Positions 24,709 to 34,400 of a DNA stretch of 42,728 nucleotides are shown here, in pieces. Within the stretch, counting starts at the first letter, position 1, and each line of letters opens with the position of its first letter. The notes beneath the pieces are model-generated. The model was given only the letters and a program-made list of their open reading frames with translations. It was not told the DNA's origin and made no database searches. Source of the stretch: an uncultured bacterium (GTDB lineage Bacteria; Verrucomicrobiota; Lentisphaeria; Oligosphaerales; Oligosphaeraceae); assembly GCA_902776645.1 (NCBI GenBank), contig CACYQT010000026.1:1-42728 (forward strand). Direction: 5' to 3'. A program made the translations under genes and the position numbers.

Positions 24709-24783
24709 CAAAAACAAGTAAATGGCAAGTCCGGATGCCTAAAACGGTGTGACGGACGAAAAAATCCGGACGGAGACAACTCC

Positions 24784-27700
24784 ATGAGAACGAAACAGTT
24801 AAATGGAAAGAAAATGACGCGTGTCGTAGGATTGATGCTGGCATTGTTCGTGTTTGGGCTCTCTGGCTTCAACGCTTTTGCGGCGGATGCTGGAAACGAA
24901 CAGTTCTTGAAAATCATCACAGAGCAGGAAAACGCCTTGAAACTTCTGGAGGCCGGCGACTATGAAAAGGCCATGGCCAATTGCGACGAGGCGGAAGATA
25001 TCCTGAAAGGTATCATTGACAAGCTGAAGATCGGCGATCCGCTCGAAAAGAGAGTCCGTGAATCAGCCGCCAGCCTTCATGCCTTGAAAGGCGATGTCTA
25101 CAAGGCGTGGGGCATGAAGCTCGCACAGGATGTCGAAGCGGAAATCGCTTCCGAAAATGGCGCAGCTGACGCTACGCAGACCGCTGACGAAGCGGAACTC
25201 GCACGCGCCGAGCATGCCGGCAAAGTCCTTGTCAAGATCAACGACGCGTTGGAAAAACTGAGCAAGGCGCGCATGCTTCTGAAAGACGTCAAGGATGTCA
25301 ACGAGACCATCGCCGGCCTCGAAAAGCAGCGCATCAAATACGACGGCATGGCTCTGACCGTTCGTGAGCGCACCCGCCGTGACGAACTCTTCAAGAACGC
25401 GGATGAACAGTACATCCTCGGCCGTGACCTTTATAAGAAAGGTGAATACGAGCAGGCCGACGAACAGCTGGAAGCCAGCAAGAAGTCTTTGGAGGAAATC
25501 TCCGAGCAGTTCGGCCGCGCTGTCAGCACCGCTGACAAGGTCAGCAAGAAACTTGCGACGATTGACGCCCTCCGCGCCGATCTCCATGTCGACTGGGCGA
25601 AGCACATCATCGTCGAGGCCAAGAAGCTCGTTGACGCAAAGGATGTCGATGAAGCCATCGCCAAATTGAACCTCGCCGTTGAAATCGACCCGAGCCGCGA
25701 AGAGCAGATTGACAAGATGCGTGACGCTTTCATCAAGGAAAAGGATACACTGGAATTCAAGCAGGAGACCACCCTTGAAAACATCATGCCGGATACCAAG
25801 CAGAACGAATTTGACATCCGTGTCAAAATCGATGCCGGTATCGTCCTTATGAAGAACGGTCGTTACGCGGATGCTCGCGACAGCTTCGAAACCGTGCTGA
25901 TCGCCGATCCGTACAACCTCACCGCCATCCGCTATCTGCAGCGCATCAGCGACGAACTGAAGAAAGTCGCCGACGAACGCCGTGAACAGATTTTCCATGA
26001 ACGTCTGGCGGAAGTCCGCTGGAAGTGGGCTGAACCCGTCACCCCGTTGCTCGCCGGCCCGAGCGGCGACCTCAGCGCCCGCGCTCTCAAGAAGAACTCC
26101 GACGACGCCAGCCTCCAGAACCGTCTGGACAATATCATCTTCCCCGAATTCAAGATCCAGGACGAACCTCTGATCGATGTCTTGGAGAAGATCCGCCAGA
26201 AAGCCAAGCAGTATGACACCAATGGCGGCGAAGGCATCAACTTCGTCATCCAGCTGAAGCGCATCCAGCCCAATATGGCCGCGGCTGGCAACATGGGCAT
26301 GTCCGGCAGTATGCCTGGTGAAGACATGGGCATGGGCATGAGCATGGACGGCGGCATGGGCGGCGGCATGGGAGGAGACGGCGAAGGCGGCGGTATGAAC
26401 ATGGGCAACATGGGCGTTCCCATGGGCGGTGGTTTCGAAGCCACCACACCGCAGGCTCCTTCCGCGTTGGAAGACTTCTCCGACCAGCCTGTCAATATGG
26501 ACATGACCAATGTCTCCCTTGCGACCATCCTGCAGTATATCTCGCTTGTTACAGGTGTCAAACTCAAGATCGACAGCAACGCCATTGTCATCAACCATCC
26601 GGACAACCAGATGGAACGCCTTGAACTCCGCTTCTACAATGTGGAGGCCGGCTTCCTGGACACACAACGCAACAAAAAAAGAATGTCCCAACTCAAACTG
26701 TCCGACGACGACGACGACGACGACGATGATGACGACGATGACGACGACGACGACGACGACGATAATAAGTACTTCGTCAACGCGGCGACATTGTTCATGA
26801 ACATGGGTGTTCCGTTCCCGGCGGGTGCCCGCGCCCTGTACTACTCCAAGGCCGGTAAGCTGGTCGTCTTCAACACGCCTGAAAACCACCTCAAGATCGA
26901 AAAGATCCTCAACGAATTGAACTTCACGCCGACGCAGGTCTCCATCGAAGCCAAATTCGTCGAAATCGAACAGACCAATCTGGATACCCTCGGCTTCCGC
27001 TGGAGCCTCAAGGCCGGCGGCGCTGGTCTCAATGTCAACCCGCTGTCTCTGACGGATCCGTCTGACGCTACCAAGCGCGACGGCAAGCATAACCTCGGTA
27101 TCGGCGGTTCGGCTGGTTCCCAGTTCCAGCTGGGCATCGCGAAGGAAACGGAAAACTTCACGCAGGGTCTCCGCCTCGCGACCGATGTCTTCGGTTCCGC
27201 CGTCAACGACGAGATGTTCTCGGTCTATTCCATCCTCGGCAACTACGCCTTCCAGACGACGTTGTACGCCATCCAGCAGGAAAAGCACAGCGACGTCTTG
27301 AGCGCCCCGAAAGTCACGACGATCAGCGGCCAGACCGCCCAGATCAAAGTCGTCACCATCCGCTACTTCCCGGAAAGCTGGACCGAGCCGGAATATGATA
27401 CCGACGGCGACAACGGCGCTGTCAGCTATACGCCTTCCACGCCGGAATTCGGCGACTCCCAAGATATCGGTGTCATCCTCGACGTGACGCCCACCGTCTC
27501 GCCGGATGGCTACTCCATCGACGTCGAACTCGAACCGCAGGTCATCGAATTCCTCGGCTATGACACCTCCTTCAACACGACCATGATTCTCGAAGGCCGC
27601 GAAATCGAGACGAAGATCGGTATGATGCCGATCCTGACGAACCGCCGCGCCAAGACGAAGCTGGTCATCTGGGATGGCGAGACCATCGTCCTGGGCGGTA

Positions 27701-27903
27701 TGATCCAGGAAAAACTGACGAAGTATGAAGACAAGGTTCCGTTCCTTGGCAGCCTGCCGGTTCTCGGCCATCTCTTCAGCATGAAGGGTGAGGAAAGCGT
27801 CAAGACGAACCTCCTCATGTTCGTGAACGCCCGTCTGGTCACGCCTGCCGGTCTGCCGATCCGTGCCAACGACCTCCGTGGTCTGCCGGACTTCAGACAC
27901 TGA
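24784..27903 (+). CDS. Secretin with TPR-like N-terminus, Amuc_1098-like outer-membrane channel
   Basis: A 1039-residue exported protein (signal peptide to about AFAADAG, residue 36). Residues 40-430 are helical TPR-like repeats (EKAMANCDEAEDIL, KKGEYEQADEQLEAS, DARDSFETVLIADPYN). An N-domain follows (about 455-500, DEPLIDVLEKIRQKA), then a Met/Gly-rich insert (499-553), a second N-domain (NVSLATILQYISLVTGVKLKID), a run of 20 Asp (641-660) and the secretin barrel with ILGGMIQEKLT-type motifs and the typical end VPFLGSLPVLGHLFS and VNARLVTP. It should form the outer-membrane ring of the pilus-like system. The start at 24784 follows GGAGACAACTCC; 24814 is a weaker alternative. It is the last gene before a strong terminator. 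The length is well above a typical PilQ or GspD (about 650-750) because of the TPR part and inserts. Confidence 0.93.
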   Translation: MRTKQLNGKKMTRVVGLMLALFVFGLSGFNAFAADAGNEQFLKIITEQENALKLLEAGDYEKAMANCDEAEDILKGIIDKLKIGDPLEKRVRESAASLHALKGDVYKAWGMKLAQDVEAEIASENGAADATQTADEAELARAEHAGKVLVKINDALEKLSKARMLLKDVKDVNETIAGLEKQRIKYDGMALTVRERTRRDELFKNADEQYILGRDLYKKGEYEQADEQLEASKKSLEEISEQFGRAVSTADKVSKKLATIDALRADLHVDWAKHIIVEAKKLVDAKDVDEAIAKLNLAVEIDPSREEQIDKMRDAFIKEKDTLEFKQETTLENIMPDTKQNEFDIRVKIDAGIVLMKNGRYADARDSFETVLIADPYNLTAIRYLQRISDELKKVADERREQIFHERLAEVRWKWAEPVTPLLAGPSGDLSARALKKNSDDASLQNRLDNIIFPEFKIQDEPLIDVLEKIRQKAKQYDTNGGEGINFVIQLKRIQPNMAAAGNMGMSGSMPGEDMGMGMSMDGGMGGGMGGDGEGGGMNMGNMGVPMGGGFEATTPQAPSALEDFSDQPVNMDMTNVSLATILQYISLVTGVKLKIDSNAIVINHPDNQMERLELRFYNVEAGFLDTQRNKKRMSQLKLSDDDDDDDDDDDDDDDDDDDDNKYFVNAATLFMNMGVPFPAGARALYYSKAGKLVVFNTPENHLKIEKILNELNFTPTQVSIEAKFVEIEQTNLDTLGFRWSLKAGGAGLNVNPLSLTDPSDATKRDGKHNLGIGGSAGSQFQLGIAKETENFTQGLRLATDVFGSAVNDEMFSVYSILGNYAFQTTLYAIQQEKHSDVLSAPKVTTISGQTAQIKVVTIRYFPESWTEPEYDTDGDNGAVSYTPSTPEFGDSQDIGVILDVTPTVSPDGYSIDVELEPQVIEFLGYDTSFNTTMILEGREIETKIGMMPILTNRRAKTKLVIWDGETIVLGGMIQEKLTKYEDKVPFLGSLPVLGHLFSMKGEESVKTNLLMFVNARLVTPAGLPIRANDLRGLPDFRH
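26704..26763 (+). repeat. GAC/GAT trinucleotide run encoding 20 consecutive Asp
   Basis: Twenty Asp codons in a row (16 GAC and 4 GAT) within the secretin gene, residues 641-660. Length changes by slippage would stay in frame. The block lies between the N-domains and the barrel and could bind calcium or act as an acidic spacer. Confidence 0.95.
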
Positions 27904-27932
27904 TGACTTCATAGTCTGATTGAGCAAAACAG

Positions 27933-27967
27933 AGCCCCGCGACTCGCATGAGTCGCGGGGCTTTTTT
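27933..27967 (+). terminator. Intrinsic terminator of the pilus-like operon
   Basis: AGCCCCGCGACTC (27933-27945), loop GCAT, GAGTCGCGGGGCT (27950-27962), 13 perfect base pairs, then six T. It begins 30 bp after the secretin stop. Confidence 0.97.
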
Positions 27968-27968
27968 G

Positions 27969-28193
27969 TCTAGGGTATCTAGAGCTTCTAGGGCATCTAG
28001 AGCATCTAGGGCATCTAGGGCATCTAGAGCATCTAGAACTTCTAGAGCTTCTAGAGCTTCTAGAGCTTCTAGAGCTTCTAGAGCTTCTGGAGCTTCTGGA
28101 GCTTCTAGGGCTTCTAGGGCTTCTAGGGCTTCTAGAGCTTCTAGGGCTTCTAGGGCTTCTAGAGCTTCTAGAACTTCTAGAGCTTCTAGAGCT
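27969..28193 (+). repeat. 25-copy tandem array of a 9-bp repeat, consensus TCTAGAGCT
   Basis: The array starts directly after the terminator T run and holds 25 contiguous 9-bp units with no spacer. The commonest unit is TCTAGAGCT; the main variants are TCTAGGGCT and TCTAGGGCA (mostly in the first third), TCTAGAACT and, at units 14-15, TCTGGAGCT. Twenty-three units contain CTAG, a tetramer usually rare in bacterial genomes. Nine is a multiple of three, so a frame stays open through it (Ser-Arg-Ala repeats, 27948-28259), but there is no ribosome site and its start is inside the terminator, so coding is unlikely. The remaining gap (28194-28464) is AT-rich and carries the sigma-54 promoter of the giant gene. 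Confidence 0.97.
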
Positions 28194-28380
28194 TTTTGTT
28201 TTCTCCGGTCATATAGCTACTTTCAGCCCTTTTCCCGGCCTAATAGCCATTTTTTTTAGCAAATAATTCAGATTGTATTTGATATTCGTGGTTTCATGGC
28301 GTATAGTGTCTGTAAGTCTCATTTAAGTTGAAGTATAGTCTTGTAAAAGCCTATTTTTTCATCGAGAAAAATGTCGTGTT

Positions 28381-28397
28381 TTGGCACGATATTTGCT
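28381..28397 (+). promoter_or_regulatory. Sigma-54 (RpoN) promoter of the giant gene
   Basis: TTGGCACGATATTTGCT matches the -24/-12 consensus TTGGCACG-N4-TTGCT at every fixed position, with GG (28383-28384) and GC (28395-28396) separated by exactly 10 bp. Transcription would begin near 28408, leaving a leader of about 57 bases before the ATG at 28465. The -24 element overlaps a small dyad, TCGTG (28374-28378) and CACGA (28385-28389). Activity would need an activator with a GAFTGA loop, such as the one encoded at 11213-12622. Confidence 0.88.
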
Positions 28398-28464
28398 TAG
28401 AACAAATAATAATTAACATATCAATCACAATTAAAAATCGGTTCAAACAAAAAGGAAACGGTCC

Positions 28465-31400
28465 ATGTCAAGAACAAAACAAGTAAAGTTCGGTGGTGCA
28501 AGTCGTATCATGACTTGGCTTCTCATCGCATTGTTGTTCACGGTCACGGGGGCGCGTGCTGCTTCCGTTGACAAGGAGTTGGCGACCAAGTTCGCCGAAA
28601 ACTGGCTGAAAGCCGCAGGAAACGCTCTGGATTCAGGTGTCGGCGCGGCGGCTGTCGGCGATATCGAGGAGTTCAAGAACGCGGATGGCGCGGTTCTTGG
28701 CTACATCGTTTCACTGGAGCCGAAAGGCTTCATCGTCATTTCTGCTGATGACCGCATCAACCCGGTCGTCATGATTTCGAAGGACGGCGCGTTTGACGCC
28801 AACCCGCAGAATCCGCTGGTCGCCATGCTGTATACGGATTTGACGAACCGCATGGTCGCCGCAGAGAAGATCGCCCCCGCGAATCAGACGCGTGGCGAGA
28901 TTCCTGAAGGCATCCAGCAGAACCAGGCCACATGGGCCCGTTTCACGACGTCCGCGACGCGTGCTGCCGGCATCGCTGTTGTTTCTGAAGTCTGGGTCGC
29001 CCCCTTCGTGGAATCACGTTGGTCCCAGTCCGGCGGTATCTATAACTACTATACGCCGACCATCTATGACAAGACGTATTCGTTTGACGAACCCGGTAAC
29101 CAGAAAAACGCGCCGTCCGGCTGTGTCGCCACGGGAACGGCCCAGATCCTGCGTTATTTCCAGTGGCCCCAGAAGCCCATCGGCGTCAAGACTGGTAGCT
29201 ATACTATTACAACGGACAACAAGACGGAATTTTCCGGTACGATGAACCTCCGCGGCGGCGACGGCACGGGCGGTGCCTACAACTGGGACGCCATGACGTT
29301 GGTTCCCACGGGCGCGGAAAAGATGGAGACCTACAAGCAGATCGGCGCATTGCTGTTTGACGCTGGTTTGAGCGTTGGAATGTCCTATACTAATGAAGGT
29401 TCCGCCGCAAGCTATAGTCCGTCGACCATGAAGAGCCTCTTCGGCTATGGCGCGGCGGCGCGTGGCTTGAATGAGAACGACGCACGTGCCAACTTGGACG
29501 CCCGTCGTCCTGTCGCCGTCTCCATCTCCAGCATCCTTCCAAAAGATCTGGGCGGTGAAGGCCATGCCATCGTCTGCGATGGTTATGGACGGATGGACGG
29601 TCGCTGGTACTATCACATGAACTATGGCTGGGGCGGCTCCGCCGATGCCTGGTATAATAAGGAAGAGGTTTATAATTCCGCATGGACGCCTGCTTTTGGC
29701 TGGGCAATGGGTAACCTCTATCGCCAGAAACTGCAGCCCAACGACAATCTTGCAGGCCAGATCGTTTCCGGCCGTGTGACGGACGCCAACGGTAATCCAG
29801 TCGCCGGAGTGAAAGTCAGCATCCGCAAGAAAGGTTCCGAAGACACATGGCAGACGATGCTGGTCTGGAACGAGCCGAAAGATCCCGAAGCGACTCCCAT
29901 CTATCAGGATTGGGATGAAAAAGGCAACAACAACGGCACGCAGGATGCCGATGAAATCCCCGGCGCGGACAAATTCCGCAACACGACCGACGCGAACGGC
30001 ATCTGGGCCATCGACAAAGTCGAGGCCGACAGTTATGAAATCGTCCTCGAAAAGGATGGACTGAACTTCGCGGGAACCAAGGCCATCACGGTTTCCAATT
30101 CCAGAAACGTCTGGGCGAATGATTTCATCGCCTCCCCGCTCGAAAACCTCGCCCTCGAATCCTGGTGGATTGAAGACGGCGTCGTCTATCTGCAGTTCAA
30201 TCGCGCTGTCGGCAATGTCAATGTCGATTTGTCCAAAGCCACCATCGGCAGCACGAAACTGACCGCCGGCGAAGCCCAGGTCATCGCCTCCAGCGACATC
30301 ATCGCCATCACGGGCGTCTCCGCTTCCGGCAATCTGACCTTGCAGGCCGGCTTCCTGACCGTTGACGTCGACGGCTCCAACACCACCGATCAGAGCGGCA
30401 TGTACAATGTGAATCCGGTCGATGTTCTCGGCGCCGTCGAGGCGACCGCCGCCGGCGCTCCCGCCGCGGCTGGCAAAGTCTCCAAGATCGTCCGCAAGAA
30501 TGACGCCTATACGAAAGACAATCTTCTCTATTTCACCGTGACCGGCAATGGCCTGACCGACGCCGACGTGAATTTCTTCAAGATCCGCAACATCACGACG
30601 GGCAAGACCGGCACGCAGGTCCCGAACGCCAGCATCTACAGCTGGAATCCCTCCACGGGCGAACTGGTCGTCCGCGCCTTCAATGGCGAAGCCTACATCG
30701 GCGTCGACTACGTTCCCGAAACTGGCCGTGCCTATCTCAGCTCCGAACTCTATACCTTCGACGACTGCGGCCCCGCCATCATCGCGGCCACGCTCGACAA
30801 GTCGAACAAATTCGTGACCGTCACATGGAACGAGCCCGTTCATGGCTGGACAGCCAATATCCAGGCGACTGATCTGAACGTCATCCTCCACAACAATGGC
30901 GGCACCATCACGAATGCGCAGGTTGATCGCGTCGAGTTGCTTGGTGCAGTTGACGGTTATGCCACGAGGATGAATGTCTTCATCAAATACACGCCGTCAC
31001 TGGAAGTCCAGACGAACGCCGCCGCCGTCACCGCCTCCGGCAATCTGCCCTATACGGCTTTGAACGATCCCAACTGGGATGCCAACGACGATACGATCGC
31101 GCAGTATCGCGCTCCCGCCGGCGTCGAGGCGATTGAAGTCGTTCCGCGTGAAAACAAAGTGTTCGACGCGTTGAAGAACGCTTCCGCCACCAGCAACACG
31201 ACGGGTGATCTCCTGCTCTTCGCGAGCAACACTCCTCGCCTTGTCAGCGCCATCATGTCCAACGACAACTACGCCATCCAGCTGACGTTCAACAAGCGCA
31301 TCTTCGGTTATTCCATGCTGGCCTCCCCGCTCATGCAGGTTGTGGCAGTGAACACTGGCGCAATTGCGTTTACGCAGTTCCTCAACAATGGTAATTTCGC

Positions 31401-34400
31401 GGCTGTTGTCAATTACAGCGACGGCTCCACGGAGACGCTGAATCTCAATAACAACGGCATCTACTACACCATTGGCACGAATTATATCTATTTGGATTAT
31501 AATCACTACAACGGCGATGCTGCGAACAACCGCAAGAAACTGGATCCCGTGTACAATGAAACGGCCAAAGGCAAGACGCCGCAGAGCGTCACGCTGACTC
31601 TCCGTAATATCATCGACAAGGATGGAAACAATCTGAAAGACACGAAGGTTACCATTCCGCTCTGGCCGAAGTACGCTCCGGGCAAGACCTCCCTCCTGCC
31701 GTTGATGTTTACAAACGCCAAAGGCTCCTATACGCACATCGAGCAGCCGAACAACCAGGTTCTTGTGACCAAGGCCGGAACCAACAATCCTGACAACTAC
31801 CTCTATACGCCTTATGGCGAAGGCCAGTCCGGTGTCGATCCCGCCAGCGACGGACTCATCTACTACGGTATCTACTACCGCGACCTTGACGGTGATGGCC
31901 GTATTGACGCCGTTGACCTGAACTACCACAACCCGGATTACAACAATGGCAATAGCCCCGCCCAGCTGTACGCCGGCGGTTCCGCCGCTTCCAACTTCCG
32001 CGTCTGGGTCCAGAACAACGATCCGGATGACATCAACGACGAAGAAAAGTCCTTCTATCCGGCCGATTCCGAAGGTCCTGATTGGAGCAGTTTCCCGACG
32101 GCTGCGCCTCTCGGCAATGGCACGGCTGACAACCCCATCTTCAATTTCCGCAATAACTACACTGGTTACACGAATTTCAACAAGAACTGGATTTGCCTGA
32201 CGCCGAGCAGCGTCGAAGTCGTCTCCCAGAACTTGATCAAGTCCGGCGGCAGCAACAACAACGAGCGTTATTCGACACTGCGTCTGCACATCGACCAGAG
32301 CCGTGTCCGTGCCCGTACCTACGGCACGCGCTTCGTCATGGTTTCCTATACGTCCCCGCGTGATGTCACAACCTATGGCGGCAATGGCAACGCCAATGGC
32401 AAGTATAACAAATACATGGTCGCAGGCGCCAAAGCCCCGACCAACGATACGGCAGGCAGCATTTACGCGCGATACAACGACTCCGATGAAACGGCCGGTG
32501 TCTATTGGCGTCGTCCTTTCACGGGCACCCGTTCCGATGCCAACGGCACAAGCGGTTGCATGGACAACATCCACATTGCCGACGGTTTCGGTCCCGCCGT
32601 CGCCTGGGATGGTGCGGCACCTGTGCCCGTGACCGCAACGGCATGGCGCGCCACGCCGTATGTGAAGAGCGGCGAAACCAACATGGACGGCTATGAATAC
32701 GTCGATGTCACCTTCACGGAACCCATCGCTTTCGCCGGTGATCACGCCATGAGCGACTGTGGCTACACGGCGGATCCCAAAGACGGCGTCAAGACGGACA
32801 ACGGCTATATCCATGGCGCATGGGGTGCGGAAGTCATCAGCGCCAACACCGTCCGCTTCAAAGTCAATGGTGTCCACGCCAGCAAATCCTTCTCCTTCAA
32901 CGGCGCCTTGTTCGGCATGACGCCCGGTTTCTTCGAATCCTATTCCGACGCGGGAACGCGCAATCCCAGAAGCCTGAGCTTCAGCGTCAACGCCATCGGC
33001 GTCAAACCGATTGACTCCCGTTATAAGGTCGTCTCCCAGGGCACTGCCGTTGACATGTTGACAGTCGACGCCGCGGATGCTTCCATCACCAGCTATGGCA
33101 CCACGTTCACACAGTCCGTCAACACGGTCGAATTGAAGAGCATCGAGCAGGGCGGCGATTGGCGTTCCACAACGGCCAACTGGTTCCGCAATGGCGCAAA
33201 TATCGGTGGCGTTGGCACGTCACTGCGCGATACGCCGAACGCCACGAGCGCTCTGACGTATTCCATCCGTTCCAATACGTTGAACAACAATGTCGCCCCC
33301 GGCAGCTCCGTCTATGGCGTCATCTCTTCGTTGATCATCCGCAACAACACATTCAATGGCTATGCTGTAAAGGGTGGTGAAGCGGGAGTCCACAGCCCGG
33401 CGGCCGACAACACCTTCTATGCTCCGGATCCGATTTTCCGCAACTTGGCATTCGTCGGTCCGGAAACGCCTGTCCGGTCCGTCATGTCCGGCCCTGTCTA
33501 TAATATGGTAAAGGTCGGCGCCATCACGCAGTCCGGTGGCACGAGCCGTATCGTCGCCGGCAGGACGGTTTCCGTTCTCGGCATCGACGTGGCTGGAGTC
33601 GCCGCTCATAAACTGACGGCCGTGACCGTCCGCGCGATCGACACGAGCATGGGCCAGTTCGATCCGTCCATCGACCTCGAACCTCTCGCCGATGGTGCGA
33701 CTTCCGGTCTGCAGCTCTTTGACGCCAACAACAACACGGTCATCAAAGTCGCCAACAACGGTGACGAATGGTCCGAGTGGAAGGTCAATGAAGCGGGTCA
33801 GCCCTATAAGGAAGTCACGCTTCGTCCGTTGACGCCCGTCACACTGCCCACGGCCGGCGGCAACGCCAACTCCTTCGACTTCCAGATCCGTGTCATCACG
33901 AGCGCGTCCTTCAACCTTGGCGATTCCTTCGTCATCGAGATCCCGGACGACGGCATTGCCTTCGGCAGCTACAAGACGGTTGACAATCGTCCCGCCACGT
34001 GGGGCACGCCGAACGGCGCTCCTGGCTTCCCCTTCACCGATTACTACTACAGGGACAACAACAACGACGGCCGCTGGGCCGAAGGCGACTCCATCGCTTC
34101 TCGTGAAGACTCGTTGACCACCATTCCTCTGTACGATGGCGGCAGACCCTTCACCACGGCTTCCAACAACATCCCGTTCCTGACTGAAAACGGCGTCAAC
34201 ATCAAGAACCTCTACTACGCGAAGAAGAATTGGGCGACCAACCCCGAATCCAACCCCTTCTTTGGTGATGGACATCTCACAAACAATGACGCCAGCGCCT
34301 TCACCAGCATGATGGGCGGCATCAACTTCATCGGCTCGAATACCGATTTGAACTACAACGTCAGCTATACGCCTGGCGACGATGTCTGGTATGACATCGG

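Noticed and set aside
24725..24740. Second sigma-54 promoter (TGGCAAG...ATGCC) before the secretin
   Set aside because: The distance between GG and GC is 11 bases instead of the required 10, and the -12 element does not match TTGC.
25063..27927. Minus-strand open frame of 954 codons opposite the secretin
   Set aside because: Shadow of the secretin gene; its translation shows no known motif and is dominated by Val, Asp and Glu.
27948..28259. Open frame coding a Ser-Arg-Ala repeat protein across the 9-bp array
   Set aside because: Its start codon lies in the loop of the terminator, there is no ribosome site, and any 9-bp array without stops gives such a frame. Treated as a DNA repeat.
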